Positions 18,576-26,556 of a stretch of DNA of 64,000 nucleotides are shown here, in pieces. The notes under the pieces were generated by a model, which was given only the letters and a program-made list of their open reading frames with translations, was not told the DNA's origin and ran no database searches. This DNA is from Anianabacter salinae. GTDB taxonomy: Bacteria > Pseudomonadota > Alphaproteobacteria > Rhodobacterales > Rhodobacteraceae. Where the stretch lies: NCBI RefSeq assembly GCF_019061145.1, contig NZ_JAHQZS010000002.1, forward strand, positions 620,001-684,000. Direction: 5' to 3'. Positions within the stretch are counted from its first letter, which is position 1. Each line of letters starts with the position of its first letter. The position numbers and the translations under genes were made by a program.

Positions 18576-19985
18576 TCACACCCCGATCGTCTCTGGCGGG
18601 TTGTCCAGAAGCCCCCGCACCCGCCGCATCGCGCCTGCAAAGCTGTCCAGCGACACCTGCGCGTTGATCGCCATGCGCACGGCATGGGGCGGCGAGCCGG
18701 ACCGCAGCGCGAAGTCCTCGGCGGCGCGCAGTTGCACGCCCTGCGCCTCGGCGGCGCGGGCGAAGGAGGCCGCGCGCCAGCCGTCGGGCAGCGTGAGCCA
18801 CAGGAACGGCGTGTCGTCGTGCCATTGCAGGTCATGGCCGCCAAGGATGTTCACCGCCTCGCGGATGTAGGTCGCATAGGCGCCGCGCAGTCGGTCGATC
18901 ACGGCATAGGTCTCGGACCGTGTCAGCAGATCCTCGGCAAGATCGGCCAGCGGACGCGCAAGGCCGAAGAAGCCGTATTCGGCCGCCCGCCGCAGCGCCG
19001 CCTGATGGACCTGCGGCGCGACGGCAAATCCGATCCGAAGCGCGGGTGTCAGCGCCTTCGAGATCGACGAGACGTGCCAGCCCTGGTCGGGCAACAGCGC
19101 GCGATACGCCGGACCAGCGGCCCGGCCGATGCGGTAGCAATCGTCCTCGAGGATGTGAAAGCCGCGCCTGCGCGCCACGTCGGCAATCGCCTCGCGCCGG
19201 AACGTGGGGGTGACGATGCCGGTCGGATTATGCACCTCGGGGCTGGTGCAGAGGATCTGGGCATCGTGGCGCGCCGCGATCTCGTCCAGCGCCTCGGGGA
19301 TCAGTCCGTGCGCATCCATTGGCACGCCGACCACCTCGGCCCGCAAAAGCTGCGCCGCCCGCCGGAAGCCAGGATATGACAGTTCCTCGATCATCACGAC
19401 GGGCGCCCGCCCCTTCAGGACGGCCTGCATCACCAGCGAGATGCCGGACTGCCCGCCATGGGTCAGCACGAGGTTCTCCTGCTCGATGGGGCCAAGCACG
19501 GTGCCCTCCAGCCAGCGCAGCGCGGCGCGGCGCGCGGGCGCGAAGGCCGGGGTCGTGGGATAGTCCAGAAGATCGCGGGCCGGCCTGTCCGACAGACGGG
19601 CGAACGCGTCACGGATCAGCGCGACCTGGCCCAGATCAGGAAGCCGCGGCGAGAACAGGCTGATGACGCCATCGGTCTCGGCGGTCTCGTGCTGGACCCA
19701 GGGCGCACCCTGCAGGGGCGCCGCCCCGGCCTCTGCCTCGGGATCGGCAACGAAGGTGCCGCGCCCGACTTCGGCTTTCAGCACACCGGCATCGGACAGC
19801 ACCGAATAGGCCCGCGCCACGGTTCCGGGGGTGATCTTCAACTGCCAGGCAAGATCGCGCACCGGCGGCAGCCTGGTCCCGGGGGACAGGATCCCGCCAC
19901 CGATGGCATCCCGGATCGCATCAGACACCGCGCGATACTTGGGCCCGCTGCGCCCGTCGAGGCTGGGTTGCCAAATTGTATCCAT
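18576..19985 (-). CDS. MocR-type regulator (GntR domain fused to aminotransferase fold)
   Basis: A 469-residue transcription factor. An N-terminal GntR winged helix (SPGTRLPPVRDLAWQLKITPGTVARAYSVL, about residues 36-65) is followed by a linker and a fold-type I PLP domain. The PLP-lysine lies in SSISKALTPALRIGF near residue 300, and the substrate-side Asn-Pro in SPEVHNPTG is present. ATG at 19985 follows GGGAAA. MocR proteins sense PLP or amino compounds (PdxR, GabR, TauR). The target here is probably itself and the divergent DUF1127 gene, because two direct repeats cover the shared promoter. Confidence 0.9.
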   Translation of the reverse strand: MDTIWQPSLDGRSGPKYRAVSDAIRDAIGGGILSPGTRLPPVRDLAWQLKITPGTVARAYSVLSDAGVLKAEVGRGTFVADPEAEAGAAPLQGAPWVQHETAETDGVISLFSPRLPDLGQVALIRDAFARLSDRPARDLLDYPTTPAFAPARRAALRWLEGTVLGPIEQENLVLTHGGQSGISLVMQAVLKGRAPVVMIEELSYPGFRRAAQLLRAEVVGVPMDAHGLIPEALDEIAARHDAQILCTSPEVHNPTGIVTPTFRREAIADVARRRGFHILEDDCYRIGRAAGPAYRALLPDQGWHVSSISKALTPALRIGFAVAPQVHQAALRRAAEYGFFGLARPLADLAEDLLTRSETYAVIDRLRGAYATYIREAVNILGGHDLQWHDDTPFLWLTLPDGWRAASFARAAEAQGVQLRAAEDFALRSGSPPHAVRMAINAQVSLDSFAGAMRRVRGLLDNPPETIGV

Positions 19986-20025
19986 GACAATGTTTCCCTT
20001 TCCGACCGCATCGCCAAACTGTATC
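19970..20025. promoter_or_regulatory. Putative MocR operator: two 13-bp direct repeats
   Basis: GCCAAATTGTATC (19970-19982) and GCCAAACTGTATC (20013-20025) are direct repeats with one mismatch and a start-to-start distance of 43 bp, about four helical turns. Paired direct repeats are the usual MocR-family operator. The first overlaps codons 2-5 of the mocR-type gene, fitting autorepression. A weaker GATACA half-site in inverted orientation lies at 20059-20064. Confidence 0.65.
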
Positions 20026-20083
20026 AATAAATCCACGAGAGACAAGCACATTGTGTCGATACATTCCGCGAAAGGACGCTCCC

Positions 20084-20311
20084 ATGACACAGACCCATAC
20101 CCCGCACTCCGCCCTCGATTTCCTGGGTGGCCGCCGCATCGGACCGATGTCGGAGCTGGCCCTGCGCGCGGTCGTGGTGCTCGCGACATGGGAAGAGCGT
20201 CGCCGCAGCCGAAAGCACCTCTCAAAGCTGCCGCCGCACCTTCTGAGGGACATCGGCATCGACGAGATGCGCGCCGCCCGCGAGGCCGAGCGCCCGTTCT
20301 GGCAGGGCTGA
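20084..20311 (+). CDS. DUF1127 domain small protein
   Basis: A 75-residue basic protein. Its C-terminal half is a clear DUF1127 (YjiS-like) motif: TWEERRRSRKHLSKLPPHLLRDIGIDEMRAA. In alphaproteobacteria such Arg-rich small proteins affect phosphate and carbon metabolism and RNA turnover. ATG at 20084 follows AAAGGA. It is divergent from the MocR gene, whose operator lies in the shared promoter, and is followed by a hairpin terminator at 20380. Confidence 0.85.
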   Translation: MTQTHTPHSALDFLGGRRIGPMSELALRAVVVLATWEERRRSRKHLSKLPPHLLRDIGIDEMRAAREAERPFWQG

Positions 20312-20379
20312 CCCGGCACGTCTGATCCTGGCGCCCTGCCGCAAGTTCCCTGTGCCCCAAACTCTTCCGGGGCCAGACT

Positions 20380-20411
20380 GGCGGCCCGTGACATCGCGGG
20401 CCGCCCTTTTC
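20380..20411 (+). terminator. Terminator after the DUF1127 gene
   Basis: A perfect 9-bp stem GGCGGCCCG (20380-20388) / CGGGCCGCC (20397-20405) with an 8-nt loop is followed by CTTTTCG. Confidence 0.85.
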
Positions 20412-20588
20412 GTCTTTCCCCCTTTCCCGAAGGAAAACCACGCAGCAGGGGTTGAACGACTCGGCCCGTGGCTTTAGTTGCAATCCTTCGAGTGAGGGAC
20501 CGATCCCAACCTCGTCGCATCCCGAGGGCTGCGATGGGGGGGCGCTAAGGAACCTCTGGAACGAACTACTGGTGAGAGAGGAGCGCCC
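20412..20588. other. Leader region of speD, unassigned
   Basis: 177 nt between the DUF1127 terminator and speD. A weak hairpin is possible around 20511-20540 (GTCGCATCCC...GGGCTGCGAT), and GAGAGAGGAG at 20574-20583 is the speD ribosome site. I recognise no riboswitch class, but a polyamine or SAM-responsive leader cannot be excluded. Confidence 0.3.
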
Positions 20589-21101
20589 ATGACCAGCGCC
20601 AACCTCTTCCAACTGGGGATCGGTCTGGAGACAGGCGCCCAAGAGGAAGATACCCGCATTGCGGACCGTGAAGCCGTGGACATTGCATCCGGCGTGCTGA
20701 ACGAGGACCGCGACGATCATTTCATTCGCCGTGACGGCCGCGTCTTTGCAGGCACGCACCTTATCATCGAGGTCGTGGACGGCCACGGACTTGACGACGA
20801 GGCGCGCATCCAGACCGCATTTCGCGACTGCGTCGAGGAATGCGGCGCGACGCTGCTGCACATCCACACGCACAAGTTCTCGCCGCAGGGCGTTTCGGGC
20901 GTGGCGGTGCTGGCCGAAAGCCACATCTCGGTGCACACTTGGCCCGAGATCGGCTATGGCGCGTTCGATGTGTTCATGTGCGGCGACGCGCAGCCGTGGA
21001 AGGCCGTGGACGTGCTGGCGAAAGCCTTCGGCACCCGGGACGTTCGCGTGAAAGAGCTTTTGCGCGGCGACGGCCTTGTGAACGAGACTGCGGCGGCCTG
21101 A
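20589..21101 (+). CDS. speD: S-adenosylmethionine decarboxylase proenzyme
   Basis: Makes decarboxylated SAM, the aminopropyl donor for spermidine. It is a 170-residue bacterial class 1 enzyme. Self-cleavage would occur between Glu110 and Ser111 in VLAESHISVHTWPE, turning Ser111 into the pyruvoyl cofactor. His in HISVH and the downstream acidic residues are present. It carries a longer N-terminal extension than Bacillus/Thermotoga SpeD. A strong GAGAGAGGAG box precedes the ATG. speE follows after a dispersed repeat. Confidence 0.93.
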   Translation: MTSANLFQLGIGLETGAQEEDTRIADREAVDIASGVLNEDRDDHFIRRDGRVFAGTHLIIEVVDGHGLDDEARIQTAFRDCVEECGATLLHIHTHKFSPQGVSGVAVLAESHISVHTWPEIGYGAFDVFMCGDAQPWKAVDVLAKAFGTRDVRVKELLRGDGLVNETAAA

Positions 21102-21145
21102 CCGGGATCGGCTCCGGTTTCGCCCCGGCTGCGCCGGGGCGACCG

Positions 21146-21197
21146 GCCGGGGGGCGTTGCCCCCCGGACCCCCCAGAGTATTTCGGGACCAAAGAGG
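21146..21197 (+). repeat. Dispersed hairpin repeat, copy 2
   Basis: Inverted repeat CCGGGGGGC / GCCCCCCGG around TT (21148-21168), then ACCCCCCAGAGTATTT and the tail GGGACCAAAGAGG. It lies between speD and speE. A separate GC hairpin, CGCCCCGGC-TGC-GCCGGGGCG (21121-21141), lies just before it, and the tail is partly duplicated (CCAAAGAGGG twice). The other copies are at 13672, 24866 and 56831. Confidence 0.82.
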
Positions 21198-21221
21198 GCC
21201 AAAGAGGGGAAGGGCGCGGGA

Positions 21222-22073
21222 ATGGCGGACATGACCGGCTGGAGCGTCGAGCGGCTGCACGGCGATCATGCGCAGGCGCTGCGCGAGGCGCGGGTTCTTT
21301 ATGACAGCGAGACCGCGCACCAGCGGCTTCGGGTGTTCGAGAACCCCACATTCGGGCGGGTGTTGACGCTGGACGGCGTCGTGCAGGTCACCGAAGGCGA
21401 CAACGCGATCTACCACGAGATGCTGACCCATGTGCCGATCCTGGCGCATGGCGCGGTGCGGCGGGTGCTGATCATCGGCGGCGGCGATGGCGGGATGGCT
21501 CGCGAAGTGCTGCGCCATGCGGGCGTGGAGCATGTGACGATGGTCGAGATCGACGCGGGCGTGGTGGCATTCTCGAAGGACTACCTGCCCGGCGTCTCGC
21601 AAGGGGCGTTCGACGATCCAAGGCTCGATCTGGTGATCGCGGACGGAGCCGAATTCATGAAGACGGCAGCCGGGTTCGACGTCATCATCGTCGACTCGAC
21701 CGATCCCGTGGGGCCCGGCGAGGTGCTGTTCACGGACAGCTTCTACGGCCATGCGCGGCGCGCGCTGGCCGACGGCGGCATCCTTGTCACGCAGAACGGC
21801 GTGCCGTTCCTGCAGGGCGAGGAGCTGACGAACACGATGCGCGCCTTCAAGGCGCTGTTCTCGGACTGGGGCTGCTATACCGCCACGGTGCCGACCTATT
21901 CGGGCGGGCCGATGGCGTTCGGCTGGGGCACGGACGGCGCGGCGCGGGACGTTGACCTCGCTACGCTGACGGCGCGGTTTGACGCGGCCGGGCTCGCGCC
22001 GTTCTACTATACGCCCGAAGTGCACAAGGCGGCGTTCGCCCTGCCCGGCTATATCGCGCGTCTGCTGCCCTAA
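21222..22073 (+). CDS. speE: Spermidine synthase
   Basis: Transfers the aminopropyl group from decarboxylated SAM to putrescine. The 283-residue enzyme has the nucleotide-binding GGGDGG at residues 86-91, YHEML at 64-68, the acidic EID at 109-111, and the catalytic loop VDSTDPVGPGEVLF starting at Asp158. It is separated from speD by 120 nt containing a hairpin repeat, so the two genes may be expressed unequally. The TAA overlaps the convergent acuI stop by 4 nt. Confidence 0.95.
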   Translation: MADMTGWSVERLHGDHAQALREARVLYDSETAHQRLRVFENPTFGRVLTLDGVVQVTEGDNAIYHEMLTHVPILAHGAVRRVLIIGGGDGGMAREVLRHAGVEHVTMVEIDAGVVAFSKDYLPGVSQGAFDDPRLDLVIADGAEFMKTAAGFDVIIVDSTDPVGPGEVLFTDSFYGHARRALADGGILVTQNGVPFLQGEELTNTMRAFKALFSDWGCYTATVPTYSGGPMAFGWGTDGAARDVDLATLTARFDAAGLAPFYYTPEVHKAAFALPGYIARLLP

Positions 22074-23062
22074 CTGCCCGCCACGTCCACAACGACGCGG
22101 CCCTTGACCTTGCCTTGCAGGATCTCGGCGCCAAGCTGCGGAAGGTCGGCCAGCGTTGCGGGCTGCACCATCGCCTCGAGCCGGTCCATCGGCAGATCGC
22201 GCGCGATCCTGTCCCAGGCGCGCAGGCGGTTGTCATAGGGCTGCAGGACGCTGTCGATGCCCAGAAGGTTGACGCCGCGCAGCAGGAACGGAACCACGGT
22301 CGCAGGAAGCGCCGCGCCGCCTGCAAGACCCACCGCCGCGACCGAGGCGCCGTATTTCATCTGGCCGAGGACACGGGCCAGCATCGCGCCGCCCACGGCA
22401 TCGACGCAGCCCGCCCAGCGTTCCGATTCGAGCGGGCGCTTGACGGTCTCGTTCAGCTCTTCGCGCGGCACGATCTGGCTGGCACCGAGGCTTTTAAGGT
22501 AATCCGCCGTCTCGGGGCGCCCGGTGACAGCGGCGACCTCGTATCCCAGATGCGACAGGATCGCCGTGGCGACCGACCCGACCCCGCCCGCCGCGCCGGT
22601 GACCAGCACCGGGCCTGTGCCGGGCGTCAATCCATGATCCTCGAGCGCCATCACCGCCAGCATCGCGGTAAAGCCTGCGGTGCCCACCGCCATCGCCGCG
22701 CGCGTGTCGAGGCCACCTGGAAGCGGCACCAGCCAGTCGGCCTTGACCCGCGCCTTCTGGGAATAGCCGCCCCAATGCGCCTCGCCGACGCGCCAGCCGG
22801 TCAGGACGACCTTGTCGCCGGGCGCGTAGCGCGGATCGTCCGACACCTCGACGGTTCCGGCAAGATCGATGCCGGGCACATGCGGATAAGTGCGCACGAG
22901 GCCGCCGCCGGGGCCGATGCACAGGCCGTCCTTGTAATTGACGGTGGAATACTCGACCGCGACCGTCACCTCGCCTTCGGGCAGATCGCCGAGCGCAAGA
23001 TCCTGCACCTTCGCGCTGGTCGCTCCGTCCTCGTCCCGCGTGACCACAAGTGCCTTGAACAT
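22070..23062 (-). CDS. acuI: Acryloyl-CoA reductase (AcuI/YhdH family)
   Basis: A 330-residue medium-chain dehydrogenase/reductase. AcuI reduces acryloyl-CoA to propionyl-CoA with NADPH and detoxifies acrylate from DMSP cleavage in marine Rhodobacteraceae. Visible features are the NYKDGLCI block (about residue 42), the zinc-free family core, the Rossmann glycine motif VTGAAGGVGSVA near residue 152 and the C-terminal KGRVVVDVAG. No DMSP lyase or propionate gene is adjacent, so DMSP dependence is inferred only from the family. Confidence 0.88.
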   Translation of the reverse strand: MFKALVVTRDEDGATSAKVQDLALGDLPEGEVTVAVEYSTVNYKDGLCIGPGGGLVRTYPHVPGIDLAGTVEVSDDPRYAPGDKVVLTGWRVGEAHWGGYSQKARVKADWLVPLPGGLDTRAAMAVGTAGFTAMLAVMALEDHGLTPGTGPVLVTGAAGGVGSVATAILSHLGYEVAAVTGRPETADYLKSLGASQIVPREELNETVKRPLESERWAGCVDAVGGAMLARVLGQMKYGASVAAVGLAGGAALPATVVPFLLRGVNLLGIDSVLQPYDNRLRAWDRIARDLPMDRLEAMVQPATLADLPQLGAEILQGKVKGRVVVDVAGS

Positions 23063-23130
23063 CGCCTGCCCTCCCTGTTGCGTGCCTTGGGGAAGCATGG
23101 CGCGATGCGTGTTCGCGTCAAGGCGCGCTG

Positions 23131-23643
23131 TCAGCCAGCGGGATCGGCCGGCATCAGGAACAGGTCGGTGTCCTCGGTCAGGGCGCCCGCAGCGGTCAGA
23201 ATCGCGTGGACCTGCCCGCGGTGGTGCGTCTGGTGGTTGAACATGTGCGTGACGAGAAGCCACCGGGGCCTGGTCACATCGCGCCCGCTTGCGCCCGAGT
23301 GCCATGTGAGATCGCCAGCGAGGTCGCTGTCCTGCAGGCGATCGGCCCAGGCGGCGATGTCGCGGTCGGCCATCGCGCGCATGTCGCAGAAGGTGTCCCA
23401 GTCGGTCACGAGATCGGGGCTTTCGCCGATGGTCACCTGCGGGCGGTCCCAGCCGTCGAACCGGCTCATCCAGATCAGGTCGGCCCAGAGCACATGCACC
23501 AGCGTCGTCTGGATGCCGCCCCAGAAGGCTCCGCGATCTTCCAGCCGGGCGGCAGCGCCGAGGCTGTCGGCGGCCTGCACCAGGCTGCGGTTCTGCCAGC
23601 CGTTGTAGCGCGCCATCGTCTGCACATGCGCGGGCGAGATCAT
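23131..23643 (-). CDS. DinB family protein
   Basis: A 170-residue four-helix-bundle protein of the DinB/YfiT group. The putative metal triad is a His in the helix TTLVHVLWAD (about residue 50) and two His in FNHQTHHRGQVHAIL (about residues 134-146). Members are metal-dependent thiol transferases or hydrolases, often stress-linked. No partner gene is evident here. It starts with ATG at 23643, divergent from the PotD-like gene. Confidence 0.88.
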   Translation of the reverse strand: MISPAHVQTMARYNGWQNRSLVQAADSLGAAARLEDRGAFWGGIQTTLVHVLWADLIWMSRFDGWDRPQVTIGESPDLVTDWDTFCDMRAMADRDIAAWADRLQDSDLAGDLTWHSGASGRDVTRPRWLLVTHMFNHQTHHRGQVHAILTAAGALTEDTDLFLMPADPAG

Positions 23644-23810
23644 CCGGCATCCTCCATATCCATCACCTGGCGCGCAGAGTGACCAAGCTTTGCGCCGCGA
23701 TCAACGCCTTCCTCGCGCCCCGGTGCGCAGGCCGCACCTCGGCCCTTGTGATCGCTGCGCTCTCTGCTAGCGTTTCTGCGGCAACTTGCACCCTTTCACC
23801 GGAGATACCG

Positions 23811-24857
23811 ATGACCGCCTTCACCCGCCTTCTTGCATCCACCGCGCTTGCCGGGCTGGCCACGGCCGCCGCCGCGCAGGATTCCGACCTTCTTGTCTTC
23901 GACTACTCGGGTTTCGAGGACCCCGCCTTTCACGCCGGCTATGCCGAAAAGCACGGCGCCAGCCCGTCCTTCGCCTTCTTCGGCGACGAGGAAGAAGCGT
24001 TCCAGAAGCTGCGCTCGGGCTTCAAGGCCGACGTGACCCATGTCTGCGCCGGGTCGGTGACGAAGTTCGTCGATTCGGGGCTGGCAGAGCCTTGGGACGT
24101 CTCGAAGATCAACGCTTACGGCGATCTGAACGCGGACCTGACGGGCCAAGACATCGCCGCCGCCGCGCAGGACGTCTATTTCGTCCCGACCGATTTCGGA
24201 TCGACCGCCATCGCCTACAACACCGAAGAGGTCCCGGCCGAGGATGTGGCGTCGCTGCAGGTGTTCCACGACCCGAAATACAGCCAGCGCATGACGCTTC
24301 CCGACAACGTGGACGACGCCTATGCGCTGGCGTTCCTGGCCACCGGGGTGACCAACTGGCAGAACGCAAGCGATGCCGAACTGGACGCGGCGAGCGCGTG
24401 GCTGCGCGAGGCGCACCCGCATCTGCGCACCTACTGGACCGACCCGGGCGAGCTATCGCAGCTTTTGGCCACGGGCGAGGTTCTGGTAAGCTGGGCCTGG
24501 AACGAGACGCTGCCGACGATGGTCGACGAAGGCTTTCCGATCGGTTTTCAGCGCGAGGCAAGCGAGGGCTCGTCGCTGTGGCTGTGCGGCTACGTGAACA
24601 TGGCCGACGCGCAAGGGTCCGAGGACAAGGCCTATGACTATCTGAACGCGATGCTTGCGCCGTCCTCGACCGTGCCGCTGCTGGAAGCGGGCTATGGCCA
24701 TTCGAACGCTGCCGCGATGGCGGACCAGGGTGAGGAGATGCTGACCAGCGTGGGCCTTGGCCAGATCGACGCGCCGGTCCTTGCGCAGCTTCCGATGAAT
24801 GCCGAGCTGCGTGAGAAGATGGTTTCGGAGTTCGAGAAGATCAAGGCCGGGTTCTGA
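23811..24857 (+). CDS. PotD/PotF-like periplasmic binding protein
   Basis: A 348-residue extracellular solute-binding protein. It has a signal peptide MTAFTRLLASTALAGLATAAAAQ (cleavage after AAA) and the class I polyamine-type fold: LLVFDYSGFEDPAFHAGYAEKHG, then YFVPTDFGSTAIAYNTEEV near residue 125. ATG at 23811 is set by GGAGAT. It stands alone, without permease or ATPase, but the potBCA-like operon at 14540-17294 lacks exactly this component. The pairing is inference. A dispersed repeat follows the stop. Confidence 0.88.
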   Translation: MTAFTRLLASTALAGLATAAAAQDSDLLVFDYSGFEDPAFHAGYAEKHGASPSFAFFGDEEEAFQKLRSGFKADVTHVCAGSVTKFVDSGLAEPWDVSKINAYGDLNADLTGQDIAAAAQDVYFVPTDFGSTAIAYNTEEVPAEDVASLQVFHDPKYSQRMTLPDNVDDAYALAFLATGVTNWQNASDAELDAASAWLREAHPHLRTYWTDPGELSQLLATGEVLVSWAWNETLPTMVDEGFPIGFQREASEGSSLWLCGYVNMADAQGSEDKAYDYLNAMLAPSSTVPLLEAGYGHSNAAAMADQGEEMLTSVGLGQIDAPVLAQLPMNAELREKMVSEFEKIKAGF

Positions 24858-24865
24858 TCGTCGCG

Positions 24866-24918
24866 GCTGGGGGGCTCTGCCCCCCAGACCCCCCGGAGGT
24901 ATTTGAGGACCAAAGATG
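24866..24918 (+). repeat. Dispersed hairpin repeat, copy 3
   Basis: Inverted repeat CTGGGGGGC / GCCCCCCAG around TCT (24867-24887), then ACCCCCCGGAGGTATTT and the tail GAGGACCAAAGATG. It lies directly after the PotD-like gene. It is the copy closest to the consensus seen in the window. Confidence 0.87.
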
Positions 24919-24990
24919 CGAAGAGGCCGGGCCCCTTCGGAGGGCGGCCGATCCGGCGTGCAATGGGTGCGGCGGCACTTGAATGCCGCC

Positions 24991-25340
24991 CCGGTCCCGC
25001 TTATCTTGATGGGTGCTGCGGCAACGCAGCTATGGACATAAACGCGCACGGAATAAGCGGATCGGACCCGGGGGCGGTACCCGGCGGCTCCACCAACATC
25101 CCCTTCGTTTGAGGGCGGATGGGGCCGAAACAGGATCGACGAACGTGTAAAGGTGTAGCTTTGTCCCGGTGAGCCACCACCGTTATCGGTGCAAATTGTA
25201 CAGTTGCAAACGACAACCGTGCTCCGGTCGCCGTTGCTGCGTAAGCAGTAACGAGACCGAAACTTAAGCCCTTGCGCTTAGCCGCGTAAGGCGGGGTTCG
25301 CAGGCACCTGGCAACAGAAGCCTGCACTTCAATCCTTCCT
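24991..25340 (+). ncRNA. ssrA: Transfer-messenger RNA, circularly permuted (two-piece) form
   Basis: Rescues stalled ribosomes. In this permuted gene the acceptor piece comes first: it pairs CCGCTTAT (24998-25005) with ATAAGCGG (25053-25060), has the T arm CCGGG/CCCGG (25068-25084) and ends CGGCTCCACCA at 25095. After a short intervening segment the coding piece starts at 25121 with GGGGCCGAAACAGGATCGACG, whose first 7 nt pair with the acceptor's CGGCTCC. The tag frame begins at GCA 25206 and encodes ANDNRAPVAVAA then TAA (25242-25244). The final helix GCAGGC/GCCTGC ends near 25325. Outer ends are approximate. Confidence 0.95.
25206..25244 (+). other. tmRNA proteolysis-tag reading frame
   Basis: Resume codon GCA at 25206. 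The encoded tag is ANDNRAPVAVAA followed by TAA. Its C-terminal hydrophobic AA is the ClpX recognition element and the AND start matches the region bound by SspB, whose gene is at 54514. Confidence 0.93.
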
Positions 25341-25579
25341 CGCACGGCCTTGAACGCGCGACCTTTTCGGCGCCCGCGATCCGGGCGCGCCTGATCTTGC
25401 CCTGCTATTGACCATGCCGATCCTGCGACACCGCAGGACGGCTTGCCGGGCGTGACCGTCCATCGCGCAACCCCTGCCGTTTCGGGAACGCGATCAGGTT
25501 GGGGGTCCAGGCGTCTGGCCCGCCGCGCCAACAGCGGAACAGACACGTCTCATGGCGGTCCTCTTGCTGGCGTCTAGGG
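25341..25579. other. Non-coding spacer after tmRNA
   Basis: About 240 nt between tmRNA and the stop of the convergent amidohydrolase gene. I see no gene, strong hairpin-plus-T-run or repeat in it. Short inverted segments near 25374-25396 (GCGCCCGCGATCCGGGCGCGC) could serve as a terminator for either side, without a clear U tract. Confidence 0.4.
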
Positions 25580-26545
25580 TCACAGGTTCAGCAAGGCCGC
25601 CGCGTTGTCATGGCAGACCTTGCGGCGCTCGTTGTCGTCCAGAGGCGCGGCCTCGATCCAGTCGCCCGCCTCATCGGGACGCTCGAAGGGGTAGTCGACC
25701 GAGAACATCACCCGCTCGGGGCCCATCATCTCGATCGCGCAGCGCAGGGGCGCGTCCGCGCACATGCCCGAGGTCGTCACCCAGACGTTGCGCCGGAAAT
25801 AGGTCGATGGCGGATGCGCAAGACGCATGGTGCCGCGGTTCGAGATCTCCCACCGGCTGTCGAGCCGCCACATGAGGTAGGGCAGCGTTTCGCCAAGATG
25901 GCCGAGCACGAGCTTTGCCCCCGGATAGCGGTCGAACGTGCCCGCGAAGACCAGCCGCAACGCGTGGGTTGCCGTTTCCACCGTCCAGGACCAGACCGGG
26001 CCCCAAAGCTCGTTGTGGTCGTGATACATGTGCACCCGCTCGGGCGGGTTGTTCGGGTGGATGTAGACCGGCACCTCAAGGTCCGATACCCGTTCCCAGA
26101 AGACCGCATAGCGGTCGTCGTCGAGATAGGTCCCGCCGGTCTGCCCGTTGATCATGGCGCCCTGCATGCCAAGGTCGCGCACGCAGCGTTCAAGCTCGTC
26201 CGCGGCGGCGGCGGGGTCCTGCATCGCCAGATGCGCAAAGCCGCCGTAGCGCTCCGGGCGCCTTGCGATCTCGGATGCAAGGAAATCGTTCACCTTCCGC
26301 GCCTCGGTAACTGCGGTTTCCGTCCGCGTCTCGGCCTGCACACCCGGCCCGGCCAGGGACAGGATCGCCTTGTTCACGCCGATCCCGTCCATCGCCGCAA
26401 GGCGCTGCTCGCCGAAATCCTCAAGCGCAGCGCGGGCCTTGCCGAACAGGTTCGGGCTGATGTTCGGCGCCGTCGTCGCCCAGTAATCGACGAAATCGGG
26501 ATGCATGAAATGCTCTTCAAGCGCGATTTTGGGGGTAAGCGTCAT
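25580..26545 (-). CDS. Amidohydrolase-family decarboxylase (gamma-resorcylate decarboxylase-like)
   Basis: A 321-residue TIM-barrel metalloenzyme. The metal set of the ACMSD/gamma-resorcylate decarboxylase group is complete: Glu10 and His12 in ALEEHF, His163 in YIHPNN, His216 in LGHLGE and Asp284 in SVDYPFE. Known relatives decarboxylate hydroxybenzoates or related acids non-oxidatively. ATG at 26545 follows AAGGAC. It is the last gene of the long IclR-controlled operon, so it probably acts on a downstream intermediate. Confidence 0.87.
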   Translation of the reverse strand: MTLTPKIALEEHFMHPDFVDYWATTAPNISPNLFGKARAALEDFGEQRLAAMDGIGVNKAILSLAGPGVQAETRTETAVTEARKVNDFLASEIARRPERYGGFAHLAMQDPAAAADELERCVRDLGMQGAMINGQTGGTYLDDDRYAVFWERVSDLEVPVYIHPNNPPERVHMYHDHNELWGPVWSWTVETATHALRLVFAGTFDRYPGAKLVLGHLGETLPYLMWRLDSRWEISNRGTMRLAHPPSTYFRRNVWVTTSGMCADAPLRCAIEMMGPERVMFSVDYPFERPDEAGDWIEAAPLDDNERRKVCHDNAAALLNL

Positions 26546-26556
26546 CTGTAAGTCCT

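Noticed and set aside
20412-20588. Possible SAM or polyamine riboswitch before speD
   Set aside because: No match to a riboswitch core that I can recognise; only a weak hairpin. The metA and guaA leaders were also checked and are too short or featureless.
18576-22025. 1149-codon minus-strand frame
   Set aside because: The MocR-type gene starts at 19985 behind GGGAAA; the rest is antisense to speD and speE.
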